Assembly (NCBI GenBank): GCA_902362595.1
Contig: CABIXF010000036.1
Location: 1 to 41,633, forward strand
Reading direction: 5' to 3'
DNA from: Bacteroidaceae bacterium
Lineage (GTDB): Bacteria > Bacteroidota > Bacteroidia > Bacteroidales > Bacteroidaceae
Length of the DNA: 41,633 bases
Under the pieces are notes generated by a model, which saw only the letters and a list, made by a program, of their open reading frames with translations, was not told where the DNA came from and searched no databases. The position numbers and the translations under genes are program-made. Position 1 is the stretch's first letter, and each line of letters begins with the position of its first letter. This document shows positions 1 to 8,751 of this stretch, in pieces.

Positions 1-89
1 CAAATCCGTTCTCCCCAAAATTACTCATAACAAATTGAATCTCAATAATTTCAAAGAACTACTATGATTTTTTAGTGGACACTAATGAC
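1..89 (-). mobile_element. Probable end of an insertion sequence cutting susD
   Basis: The susD reading frame matches its family up to the codons for LEFA (minus strand, near 90) and then runs into foreign sequence with a stop at 72-74. The first foreign bases form the near-palindrome TTAGTG-TC-CACTAA (72-85), which looks like a terminal repeat. A minus-strand ATG at 25-27 opens a frame MSNFGENGF that runs off the window edge and could be the start of a transposase. The IS family is not recognised and only one end is visible. It could instead be the breakpoint of another rearrangement or an assembly edge. Confidence 0.4.
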
Positions 90-713
90 AGCAAATTCCA
101 AATCATGAACCAACATTTGGAAAATGGCTTCCTTGCTGGTTGATTTATAGTTCTGCTTAGGAACTTCAATCAGTTTTGTAATCAAAGGAATATCACCAAA
201 CAGCAATACCCCATGATAGTAAGCATAAGCACGGTGGAAATAAGCACGGCCCAGATATTCGTCACGCAAAGTTGGATCCAAGCCTTCTACCTTATCCACA
301 TTGGAAATGATGGTATTTGCAAAAGTGACGCTGTTCCAGGTACGGTCCCAAAAACGTGACATAGCATTTTCATCACCTCCCCCTTTCATACCAGAAGTCG
401 GAGTAATCTTGTTGGCAAAATCATCCTGCATATCGCCTGCATCTGTTTTGGCATACAGACCCAAATCAGTCATGAAATAAAGAGAAGCCATAGGAAGTAC
501 GTTTCCATTACCATCCATCAACATTTCTTTCAAGCCATAGTCACACATCGCCATAGCAGCCTGCAATCCTGATTCGGTTGTATAGGTATTTTCAGGATTA
601 TAGAATGACAGCGGGTCTTGCTTCAGGAAATCATCCGTACATCCAGTAGTAAGCAGCGCAGCTGAAGCCAGCACCATACATCCTTTTGTAAATAGTGTAT
701 TTAATGTTTTCAT
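72..713 (-). pseudogene. SusD-like surface glycan-binding lipoprotein, truncated
   Basis: This is the N-terminal part of a SusD/RagB starch-binding-like lipoprotein, which normally sits on the outer membrane over its SusC partner and hands it glycans. The 213 residues start with a lipoprotein signal and lipobox ending at Cys25 (LLTTGC), followed by TDD, an acidic surface-export-like stretch. The TPR-like helical part is visible around residues 125-165 (YLGRAYFHRAYAYY). Family members are usually about 500-600 residues, so roughly 60% is missing. The last native residues are DLEFA, after which unrelated sequence gives VISVH and a stop. It starts 16 bases after the susC stop, the usual susC-susD order. 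The product should lack most of the fold, so I call it broken. Confidence 0.85.
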
Positions 714-729
714 AATGTTTTTTCAGTAA

Positions 730-3700
730 TTAGAGTGTTACGTTAATACCAAAGTTAAAGGAACGGGTAGCCAATCCGCCAGTTTCCGGATCGCCGTATT
801 CCCAACCGTCAATCGTACAAACATTCTTGCAAGTGGCAGTTAAACGAATACGGTCTACCATAAACTTATGTGTCCATTTTTTCGGCAACGTATAACCGAT
901 AGTGATGTCATCCAAACGAACAAAGCTACGGTTATAAACTTTATCAACACCTCCAGCCAAGCCAGTGTTAGGTCCTGCAGCATTTAGACGACAGTAATCA
1001 TTTGTCGGGTTATCTGGTGTCCAATACTCTCTGGCAGCTACGTTAAATCCGTTTGTTACCTGTGAACCTCCGTTTTCCTGATTCAACCAGTAGCCAGCAC
1101 GGCTCTTGTGTCCCATGTATGAGTACAATGAAATAGAGAGTGTCAAATCTTTCCACAAAGTGAAGTCGTTGCGCATGTTCCAATAGATAGGAGGAGCTGT
1201 AGTACCTTGATATACTTTATCGTTATCGTTATATACCGGAATACGAGTTCCATCTTCCAAAATTTGGTCATCTTCTGTATAATGGTTTATAACCTTCGGG
1301 TCACCTGGTTTCTGTCCTACCAGTGCGGCAGCCTTGATGTCTTCCGGTGTGTTCTGCCATACACCATCTGTTTCATAATACCAAATGGTACCAATAGGCT
1401 GTCCAATAAACCATCCGTTAGATGTATCATCCTTTTCTACTCCGTTTTCATCATAGTCGTAGTAGATGTGGTTGATCTTGTTCTTATTAATAGAGAAACC
1501 TACAGAAGTATTCCAAGTAAAGTCCTTGTTCTGAATATTGGTAGAATTAAGTGCAATTTCAAAGCCTTGGTTCTGTACTTCACCCAAGTTAGCCATAATA
1601 GATCCAAATCCAGAGAAGCTCGGCAGACGCTGACTCATAATCATATCAGTGGTCTTCTTGAAATAATAATCCATGTTGGCTGTCAATCTTCCGTTAAAGA
1701 AAGAAAGGTCCAAACCAACGTTCCATGCTTTTGTCTTTTCCCATTCCAAGTTAGGAGCAGCCAGGCGGCTCATATAAAGCGGATTAACCACATTGGAATT
1801 ACCATTCTGGTAGTACACCATGTTTCCTCCTGCCAAAGCCAAGTTAGCCAATGTAGAATATACATCACCGAATTCACGGTTACCGTTGGTACCCCATGAC
1901 AAACGTAACTTACCCATATCGAACCAGTCGCGAGTGGCAGACATGAATTTTTCTTCAGAGAATACCCAGCTAACACCCACAGAACCGAAGTTACCCCATG
2001 GATTATTAGCACCAAAACCAGAATAACCATCACGACGGAAAGTTCCAGTTATCATATAACGGTCTTTCAATCCATAGAACAAACGACCAAGATAAGAAGC
2101 TGCCGTATAGTGTGTATCGTTGGTACTGAAACTACTCTGACTCTTGTTAGCACCCGATGTATAGTGGAAGCCCAAAGCGTCACTCGGAGTAATATTACGT
2201 GCATTGATATTATCACTCCAATAACGGTGCTCTTCTGCTTCCTGTACTAATGTAGCAGTAAAATGGTGATCGCCGAATGTCTTGTCCCATGTAATAGTGT
2301 TATTCAAGTTCCAGTCAAAATTCTTACTCCATCCGCGATTTACTCCTCGGCTAGATGCAGATGCATCAGGCAGATCGGCAGACATCCAATAACGGTCATA
2401 ATACCACTGGTATCGAGGAGCAATATTAAATGAATAAGTGAAACCTGCCGGCAAAGTGATTTTGGCATTGAAAATTGTATTCAATACCGTATAGCCTTTT
2501 TCCAGGTCATAGTATTGACGGTCAAAATAGTAGTTATAACCACCATTAGAAGGCTTACCAGACATAGGATATTGTTCATAATTTCCATCCTCATCATACA
2601 TAGAAGCGTATGGAGAGTTACGCAACATATTGGCATCCCAATAATTGCTTCCCAACGAAACCTGAATATCGCCGTCTGAACGATCCTGGAAGTTCACATT
2701 GGCACCTACTTCCAACCAATCTGTGATTTTCGCATTGATTTTCATGTTTGAACGGAATGCATTGTATTCATTCCCCTGTACGGCACCTTCATTGTTCACA
2801 TACCCCAGTGAGAAGTAGTAGTTCACACGTTCAGTAGCACCTGAAATACTAGCATTATAATCTTGATTGAATCCGGTACGGAATGTGGCATCATTCCAAT
2901 CGACCATACGTCCATTCAAGAAATTATCCATCATCATCGGAGCATTATTGAATTCCAAACGACGAGCAAACAGACTTAATACAGATTCACCTTCAGCAAG
3001 TCCAATACCACTTGTTCCAATATTAGTAGCCCAAGCGCTCTGCTCTTCTGGAGTCATAAGACGAGGATCATCATAATATCCCTGTGGATACAACAAGTTT
3101 CCATTTTCATCTTTTGCTTGATAATAGCCATACAAGTCATCTTCTCCCTGGCCATAGGTATAATACATTTTACGCCAATCCTGATGGAATTTAAGATATC
3201 CAGCAGCATCATAATAGTCGCGGTAATCAGATTTATTAACTACCGAAAGGTTTGCACTTACATTAATAACAGGTTTTCCTTCCTTACCTTTCTTTGTAGT
3301 AATGATAATAACACCCGCAGCAGCCTTGGCACCATAGATAGCCGCAGAAGAAGCATCTTTCAACACATCAATCTGTGCAATATCGTCCGGATTAATTTCA
3401 GAAAGCTCACCATAGAAAGGCATACCATCTAACACAATCATCGGACTGGCATTGGTTCCTAAAGAGTTCTGACCACGCAATTGGATAGAAGCATCTGAAC
3501 CTTTCGCAGAAGCATCATAACCAATCTGCAAACCCGGTGTACCACGCAACACATCCTGCACTGAAGTCGGATTCTGGTCGGCAAGTTTGGTCGGATTAAT
3601 CTGTACTACTGAACCAGTAAGGTCTTTCTTACGCATGGTACCATAACCGACAACCACTACTTCTTGCAGCATTTCGGCATCGTCCTTCAATACGATGTTC

Positions 3701-4032
3701 AATTCTTTTGAAGAATCAATCTTAAACTCCTGAGTCTTGTAACCGATAAAAGAAACTTCGATTACAGCTCCTTTAGATACATTTAATGTAAACTTACCAT
3801 CAATATCAGATATAGTACCTGTAGTTCCCCCTTTCACGGCAATACTGGCTCCAATTACAGGCTCTCCCATATTGTCCTTTACAATACCTGATACTTTCAA
3901 ATTTGATTGTTGAGTAGCTTGAACTTCATTATTGCTTGCCATTGCAGCTAACGGATGGGTAGCAATAAATCCCGAACAAAGCAGCAAAGCGAATAATGCT
4001 TTCCGATTGTTTCTTACTAAATCTATCTTCAT
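730..4032 (-). CDS. SusC/RagA-family TonB-dependent outer-membrane transporter
   Basis: The 1100-residue protein imports oligosaccharides across the outer membrane using TonB energy, normally with a SusD lid. A signal peptide covers about residues 1-33. A carboxypeptidase-D-like regulatory domain follows at 45-115 (VSGIVKDNMGEPVIGASI), then the SusC signature EVVVVGYGTMRKKDLTGSV at 124-142, the plug to about 250 with LDGMPFYGEL and DVLKDASSAAIYG, and a 22-strand barrel to the C terminus (FNFGINVTL). Length is normal and no frame break is seen. It is the first gene of the minus-strand susCD unit and diverges from the hybrid sensor gene at 4637. Its susD partner is truncated, so transport through this pair may be impaired. 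The substrate is unknown from sequence; nearby enzymes suggest arabinogalactan. Confidence 0.95.
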   Translation of the reverse strand: MKIDLVRNNRKALFALLLCSGFIATHPLAAMASNNEVQATQQSNLKVSGIVKDNMGEPVIGASIAVKGGTTGTISDIDGKFTLNVSKGAVIEVSFIGYKTQEFKIDSSKELNIVLKDDAEMLQEVVVVGYGTMRKKDLTGSVVQINPTKLADQNPTSVQDVLRGTPGLQIGYDASAKGSDASIQLRGQNSLGTNASPMIVLDGMPFYGELSEINPDDIAQIDVLKDASSAAIYGAKAAAGVIIITTKKGKEGKPVINVSANLSVVNKSDYRDYYDAAGYLKFHQDWRKMYYTYGQGEDDLYGYYQAKDENGNLLYPQGYYDDPRLMTPEEQSAWATNIGTSGIGLAEGESVLSLFARRLEFNNAPMMMDNFLNGRMVDWNDATFRTGFNQDYNASISGATERVNYYFSLGYVNNEGAVQGNEYNAFRSNMKINAKITDWLEVGANVNFQDRSDGDIQVSLGSNYWDANMLRNSPYASMYDEDGNYEQYPMSGKPSNGGYNYYFDRQYYDLEKGYTVLNTIFNAKITLPAGFTYSFNIAPRYQWYYDRYWMSADLPDASASSRGVNRGWSKNFDWNLNNTITWDKTFGDHHFTATLVQEAEEHRYWSDNINARNITPSDALGFHYTSGANKSQSSFSTNDTHYTAASYLGRLFYGLKDRYMITGTFRRDGYSGFGANNPWGNFGSVGVSWVFSEEKFMSATRDWFDMGKLRLSWGTNGNREFGDVYSTLANLALAGGNMVYYQNGNSNVVNPLYMSRLAAPNLEWEKTKAWNVGLDLSFFNGRLTANMDYYFKKTTDMIMSQRLPSFSGFGSIMANLGEVQNQGFEIALNSTNIQNKDFTWNTSVGFSINKNKINHIYYDYDENGVEKDDTSNGWFIGQPIGTIWYYETDGVWQNTPEDIKAAALVGQKPGDPKVINHYTEDDQILEDGTRIPVYNDNDKVYQGTTAPPIYWNMRNDFTLWKDLTLSISLYSYMGHKSRAGYWLNQENGGSQVTNGFNVAAREYWTPDNPTNDYCRLNAAGPNTGLAGGVDKVYNRSFVRLDDITIGYTLPKKWTHKFMVDRIRLTATCKNVCTIDGWEYGDPETGGLATRSFNFGINVTL

Positions 4033-4063
4033 TGCTTTTCAAATTAATTAGATTTTACGAGGG

Positions 4064-4071
4064 CAAAATTA
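4064..4071 (-). promoter_or_regulatory. Candidate -7 box of the susC promoter
   Basis: Read on the minus strand this is TAATTTTG, a full match to the Bacteroides -7 consensus TAnnTTTG, 32 bases upstream of the susC ATG. A TTTG lies at 4088-4091, at 16 bases rather than the usual 19-21. A weak -33 box would suit an activator-dependent PUL promoter. Confidence 0.5.
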
Positions 4072-4296
4072 TATTATATTAAGTAAGCAAAAGATAAAAA
4101 AATGAGCAAATGCATCATTTTTTTCGTCATTCTCTTCAACCGAGAAAATAAAAATAAGTCATTTATACAAATTTATACCTTATTGTAAAAAACCTACTCC
4201 TCTCCAACGAGACTACTCGACAAATGCCTTCAGGTCTTCCTTTAAGTCAAGGGGAAAATCCCTAGAGACTAATCCCAAAACGGCGTTGTATCTTCT

Positions 4297-4384
4297 ATGT
4301 TTTCCCTGTAAGAGGCCTACGTTTCCCCCGTGGAAACCGTATGTTTCCCGTTCGAGAAACCAATGTTTTCCACATGAAAAATAT
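4297..4384. repeat. Four-unit tandem array with exact 22-bp period, partly palindromic
   Basis: The G of each GTTT core falls at 4299, 4321, 4343 and 4365, an exact 22-bp spacing. The units share A-Y-GTTTYCC at the left, and three of the four carry a matching right arm: GTTTC/GAAAC at 4321-4337 and 4343-4360, and TTTTC/GAAAA at 4366-4380. The centres between the arms differ from unit to unit. Unit 1 has lost most of its right arm. The array lies between divergent susC and the sensor gene, about 230 bases from the former and 250 from the latter. Its function is unknown. Confidence 0.8.
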
Positions 4385-4520
4385 AAAAATTTCTCCTGTT
4401 TTTTTCTCTCGTTTCCCCCACATTTATCCTTTTATTTTTCTGTCAAAACGCCTTCAACAGGTGATGTACACGTTCCAAATGATTGAAGATTTCTAATTTT
4501 TATTCTTAGACCCCATCGTA

Positions 4521-4550
4521 AAAATTCGTCATAACCTAGAAAAATTCGTC
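4521..4550 (+). promoter_or_regulatory. Direct repeat AAAATTCGTC, 20 bp apart; possible regulator operator
   Basis: The 10-mer AAAATTCGTC occurs at 4521-4530 and again at 4541-4550. Close relatives lie in the other PUL promoter regions: TTCGTC at 4123-4128 upstream of susC, and AAAATTTCGTC at 14121-14131 with the inverted GACGAATT at 14178-14185 upstream of the propeller-enzyme gene. A 20-bp direct repeat is the kind of site an AraC-type dimer, such as the output domain of the adjacent sensor, could bind. This is inference from position and repetition only. Confidence 0.35.
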
Positions 4551-4611
4551 TGTTTTACTCGGATACACAGTATTTTTTCATCTACCCAGGTTACAATCAC
4601 GGAGTTTATTG

Positions 4612-4619
4612 TACTTTTG
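4612..4619 (+). promoter_or_regulatory. -7 box of the hybrid sensor gene
   Basis: TACTTTTG matches TAnnTTTG and ends 17 bases before the ATG at 4637. No good TTTG is seen at the -33 position; TTAC near 4591 is the nearest. The short leader fits the weakly expressed regulators of Bacteroides PULs. Confidence 0.5.
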
Positions 4620-4636
4620 TTTTAAAATCGTAATCC

Positions 4637-7600
4637 ATGAAAAAGCAACTCTTCTTTCTTCTTTTTTTTATTTGCGAATGGTGTCTGTCTATACACGGTG
4701 AACCAGAATATACATTCAAGCGATTGACAATGACAGAGGGGATGGTCAGCAACTATATCGTAGATATTATCCAAGACAACCAAGGTAATATCTGGCTTGC
4801 TTCTGAATCCGGATTATGCAAATTCGACGGAATTAATTTTACCCCTTACAACTCAGAATATTCCGTACTTGGAAGCAATGCATTAAATGTATTATTCTAC
4901 AATAAGGCCGACAATACCATCTGGATTGGCACACAACGCAACGGCATCAGTATCTTTAACTGTGAAACACAAACCTTCACCCCCTACGGTGTACCCGGTA
5001 TGATAACCCAAGACATCACCGACCTAAGTGCAGCAGCTGATGGAGGAATATGGATTACGCATTATCATCTAGGAATAGATTATTACAGCAACCAGGACAA
5101 GACCATCACACATTACAAAGCCCAAGATATAAAAGGACTTTCAGGACACTTCTGGTGTGCAAAAGACGACGGGAACGGTCATCTTTATGTAGGACTTCAG
5201 GATGGTGGACTGGCAGTCATCGATATCAAACATCGAACCGCCAAAACTTATCAACATAATCCTGATGACCCCCATAGTATTCCCAACAACACCGTACGCT
5301 GTATCTTCATCAGCAAAGCAAATACGATATGGGTAGGCACAGGAGACGGACTGGCATTGTTCAATCCTCAGAAGGAACAGTTTATTTCCTTCCAGCACCA
5401 AAAAGGTAATCCTTATTCACTTCTATCTAATCAGGTAAATGACATTGGAGAAAGCTGGGATGGAAAACTATGGGTATGCACACAAATGGGAGGAGTCAGT
5501 ATTCTTGACGTGAATGACAATGTGTTCACCACACCAGAAAACACACATTTCCAGAATATCCGAGTTACCAATAATCTGCATGGAGTTTCCTCTCCCAATG
5601 TCAAGAGTTTTCTACAGGATTCCTTTGGAAATATCTGGCTAGGAAATTACCGTGGAGGAGTAGACTTTCTAAGTTACAACCGTCCTGCTTTTCAGACGCT
5701 GGCATATAATATGCTGAAAGACGGATCTTTAACAGAGAAACAAGTCTGGGGACTTACAATTGATAACGAATCTCGCATCTGGATTGGAGGAGAAGATGAA
5801 GTGGCTTTATTTAACACAGACATGGAGCTACAAAAAATTCTTTCATTGGAAGGAAAAGCGAATCCTCATACACATGTATCTGTCATTTTCAAGGATAAAA
5901 AAGGTCTACTATGGCTAGGACTATACAAAGATGGAGTGCTTACATGCAACCCACAGTCCGGAGCAATCAACCGTATCCCCATGACAGGCAGAAACGTGGA
6001 CGTCCGCTGCTTTTATGAAGACAATCACAAACTCTGGATTGGCACCCAAAACGGACTTTACGCATGGGAAAACGATAAAATCACAGAAGAAAAGGAAATC
6101 AATGCACAGTTGCCCGACCTCATGGTACATGGCATCCAGAAAGACCGGCAAGGGAAACTCTGGCTGGGTACCTTCGGCAAAGGACTGATTGTCTTTTCAC
6201 CTGAAGGAAAACGAATCATGCGTTTTGACACTTCCAATGGCATGGCATCCAATGCCGTCAACTCATTATACATGGACAAGAAAGGCGGCTTGTGGGCTAC
6301 TACCCGGGCAGGTATCGTACACATCAGTGATACCTCCAACCCCCAACTTGAAGTGCTTGGACAGGAACAAGGACTGATTGACGAAAACGTACGGGCTATC
6401 ATGGAAGACAATAAAGGGGAAATCTGGATCAGCACCAATGCAGGCATTTCACAATGGAAAAGTGATGAAAAAAGATTCCTGAACTATACCTGGCACCAAG
6501 GTGTCCCCAGAGGAGATTTCATGGATGGCTCTGTATGCAAGGACAAAAATGGGAATTTATTCTTTGGCTCACAAAACGGAGTCTGCTATTTCAACCCGGA
6601 ACGTATCGAAGAAAATGTACAGGTTGCTCCGGTCAGAATCACCGGTGTCACAAGCTACGGACATTCTGAAACCGACAGTCAAGGCTCCATTGCACCGATA
6701 ATAAACGATGAGGTGAGATTATCCTATCAAAACAGTACTTTCACCCTCACCTTCAGCGTAATGGACTACACACAATGTCCACAAGTGGAATATGCCTACA
6801 ACATGGAAGGCTTGGGGAAAACGTGGTTTGAAACAGGCAGTGAGAACCGGATTACGTTCCGTAACCTGCAACCCGGAGAATACACCTTTAAAGTCAAGGC
6901 GAAAATGCGGAACCAGCCATGGGGAGATGAATTCACATCCATCCATGTCGTCATCACTCCACCATTCTGGCTGACATGGTATGCCAAACTATGCTACCTG
7001 ATTGTAGTCGCTGTCATCTTATTTGCCATCGTACGCTTCTACAAGCGTAAACTGGAACTGGAAAGCCGTCTGAACCTTGAGCATCACCAACATGAAAATG
7101 ACCAGAAGCTCAATAATGAACGATTGCGCTTTTATACGAACATCACGCACGAACTACGTACCCCACTGACACTAATACTTGGTCCCTTAGAGGATCTGCT
7201 GGCCGACAAGACCTTGTCGGCACGACAAGCCAACAAAATCAGCCTTGTACGCGACAGCGCCAACCGGCTGCTGAACCTAATCAACCAGATTCTGGAATTC
7301 AGGAAAACGGAAACAGAAAACAGAAAGCTGAAAGTAGCCTACAACCACCTAGCTATACTCGTACAAGAAATCGGCATCAAATACAAAGAACTTAACCAAA
7401 ATCCGAACGTGGACATTCAAATAAAAACAGACGGCGAGGAAGGTAAACTCTACTATGACAGGGAAATCATCACCATCATCATCGATAATCTAATGTCGAA
7501 CGCTCTAAAATACACTCCTAAGGGGACAATTACGCTCGGCATTGGAAATTGTGAGGAAAATGGGGTGAAATACACCACCATCAGCGTGGAAGACACGGGA

Positions 7601-8671
7601 CATGGAATCTCCAAGGAATCGCTCAATCACATCTTCGAGCGATATTATCAGGGACAAGGCAAATACCAAGCTTCCGGATCGGGTATCGGCCTGGCACTGG
7701 TCAAATCATTGGCCGATTTGCATCAGGCTACCATCGAAGTGGAAAGTGAAGTGGAAAAAGGAAGCCGCTTTACCCTGAAACTGCTGACGGAAAACACTTA
7801 TCCCAATGCGGAACATCAGGTCATACAAGAAACAAGCAAGCATAAGAAAGAGGAATCGGCTAATGTACCGACAGCCGAATCGGAAGAAGGGAAACCGATT
7901 ATTTTGGTGGTAGAAGATAACCGGGATATCCGGGAATACATACGCTGCTCTTTTAAAGAAATGTATGAGGTACTGACTGCTGCCGACGGAAAGGAAGGAT
8001 GGGAAATAACCCAGAATCGGATACCGAACATCGTTATCAGCGACATCATGATGCCTGTAATGGATGGCATAGAACTGTGCCGCCACATCAAGGAGGATAT
8101 GCGTACCAGCCATATTCCGGTCATCCTGCTCACGGCAAAAGATACGCTACAAGACAAAGAAGAAGGGTATGCCGCAGGAGCCGACTCATTCATCACCAAA
8201 CCGTTCAGTGCCCGCTTGCTGAACAGCCGTATCAACAACATTCTGGAAAACCGACGTAAAATTGCGGGAGTCATTACCTCGATACCGGAAACGGAAAGCG
8301 AGCAGAAGCACATTGAAAATGAACGGAAAAACCTAAACAAACTGGACCAGGAGTTTCTGAACAAAGTGACGGCCATCATCGAAGAAAACCTGAGCATGGA
8401 AAAAATGGATGTGGCCTTTATCGCCGATAAAATGTGCATGAGCCATTCCACTCTTTACCGGAAAATCAAGGGCCTGATGGAGATGTCGGTCAATGAATTT
8501 GTCCGGAAAATCAAGATGAAAAAGGGGATGGAGCTCATCAACAGCGGCCAATACTCACTGGCTGAAGTATCCGACCTGACCGGATTCAGCAGTGTGGCCT
8601 ATTTCCGTCAATGTTTCAAAGATGAATATGGCATGGCGCCTACGGAATATTTAAAACGGAAACAGAATTAA
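4637..8671 (+). CDS. Hybrid two-component system sensor-regulator (HTCS)
   Basis: This single 1344-residue protein senses a glycan fragment in the periplasm and activates PUL transcription. After a signal peptide (1-21) come 14 two-component-propeller blades, each with a NIWLA/TIWIGT-type motif, which would make two seven-bladed propellers. A Y_Y_Y domain follows (about 715-775), then a membrane span near 780-800 (LIVVAVILFAIV). The histidine kinase has His838 in NITHELRTPL, the N box DNLMSNALKYTPKG and the G boxes DTGHGIS and GSGIGLAL. A receiver domain carries Asp1136 (ISDIMMPVMDG) and the lysine of ITKPF. A C-terminal AraC helix-turn-helix region ends the protein. All catalytic residues seen are intact. 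It diverges from susC and probably controls the susCD and enzyme genes around it. Confidence 0.97.
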   Translation: MKKQLFFLLFFICEWCLSIHGEPEYTFKRLTMTEGMVSNYIVDIIQDNQGNIWLASESGLCKFDGINFTPYNSEYSVLGSNALNVLFYNKADNTIWIGTQRNGISIFNCETQTFTPYGVPGMITQDITDLSAAADGGIWITHYHLGIDYYSNQDKTITHYKAQDIKGLSGHFWCAKDDGNGHLYVGLQDGGLAVIDIKHRTAKTYQHNPDDPHSIPNNTVRCIFISKANTIWVGTGDGLALFNPQKEQFISFQHQKGNPYSLLSNQVNDIGESWDGKLWVCTQMGGVSILDVNDNVFTTPENTHFQNIRVTNNLHGVSSPNVKSFLQDSFGNIWLGNYRGGVDFLSYNRPAFQTLAYNMLKDGSLTEKQVWGLTIDNESRIWIGGEDEVALFNTDMELQKILSLEGKANPHTHVSVIFKDKKGLLWLGLYKDGVLTCNPQSGAINRIPMTGRNVDVRCFYEDNHKLWIGTQNGLYAWENDKITEEKEINAQLPDLMVHGIQKDRQGKLWLGTFGKGLIVFSPEGKRIMRFDTSNGMASNAVNSLYMDKKGGLWATTRAGIVHISDTSNPQLEVLGQEQGLIDENVRAIMEDNKGEIWISTNAGISQWKSDEKRFLNYTWHQGVPRGDFMDGSVCKDKNGNLFFGSQNGVCYFNPERIEENVQVAPVRITGVTSYGHSETDSQGSIAPIINDEVRLSYQNSTFTLTFSVMDYTQCPQVEYAYNMEGLGKTWFETGSENRITFRNLQPGEYTFKVKAKMRNQPWGDEFTSIHVVITPPFWLTWYAKLCYLIVVAVILFAIVRFYKRKLELESRLNLEHHQHENDQKLNNERLRFYTNITHELRTPLTLILGPLEDLLADKTLSARQANKISLVRDSANRLLNLINQILEFRKTETENRKLKVAYNHLAILVQEIGIKYKELNQNPNVDIQIKTDGEEGKLYYDREIITIIIDNLMSNALKYTPKGTITLGIGNCEENGVKYTTISVEDTGHGISKESLNHIFERYYQGQGKYQASGSGIGLALVKSLADLHQATIEVESEVEKGSRFTLKLLTENTYPNAEHQVIQETSKHKKEESANVPTAESEEGKPIILVVEDNRDIREYIRCSFKEMYEVLTAADGKEGWEITQNRIPNIVISDIMMPVMDGIELCRHIKEDMRTSHIPVILLTAKDTLQDKEEGYAAGADSFITKPFSARLLNSRINNILENRRKIAGVITSIPETESEQKHIENERKNLNKLDQEFLNKVTAIIEENLSMEKMDVAFIADKMCMSHSTLYRKIKGLMEMSVNEFVRKIKMKKGMELINSGQYSLAEVSDLTGFSSVAYFRQCFKDEYGMAPTEYLKRKQN

Positions 8672-8686
8672 CCTGTCCTCGTATCT

Positions 8687-8735
8687 AAACCATAAAAGCC
8701 TGCCGGAAACTTTTCCTGCAGGCTTTTATGGTTTT
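8687..8735. terminator. Bidirectional terminator between the sensor and GH43 genes
   Basis: A perfect 17-bp stem (8687-8703 with 8718-8735, core CATAAAAGCCTGC) with a 14-base loop lies between two convergent genes. The A-rich left and T-rich right flanks let it work in both directions. Confidence 0.85.
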
Positions 8736-8751
8736 ATTATGCAAAAAAGAA

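Larger units (their letters stand above)
4033..4636. other. Regulatory intergenic region between susC and the hybrid sensor
   Basis: These 604 bases hold no convincing gene. The only ORF of any length (4286-4486, plus) runs through the repeat array and resembles no protein. The region contains the susC -7 box (4064-4071), a TTCGTC site (4123-4128), a four-unit 22-bp repeat (4297-4380), a pair of AAAATTCGTC repeats 20 bp apart (4521-4550) and the sensor-gene -7 box (4612-4619). An untranslated or antisense RNA could be hidden here, but no terminator-like hairpin points to one. Confidence 0.6.

Noticed and set aside
1207..1899. 230-codon ORF on the plus strand inside susC
   Set aside because: It is antisense to a clear SusC frame, has low-complexity content and no family resemblance; it mirrors susC codon bias.
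4297..4384. CRISPR array
   Set aside because: Units are contiguous 22-bp palindromes with no long constant repeat and no 30-base unique spacers; no cas genes are near. The same applies to 20121-20246.
4286..4486. 66-codon plus-strand ORF in the susC/HTCS gap
   Set aside because: It is made largely by translating the 22-bp repeat array and has no protein-like features.
4033..4636. Invertible promoter of the PUL
   Set aside because: I looked for a pair of long inverted repeats flanking the susC promoter and found none, and there is no recombinase gene nearby.
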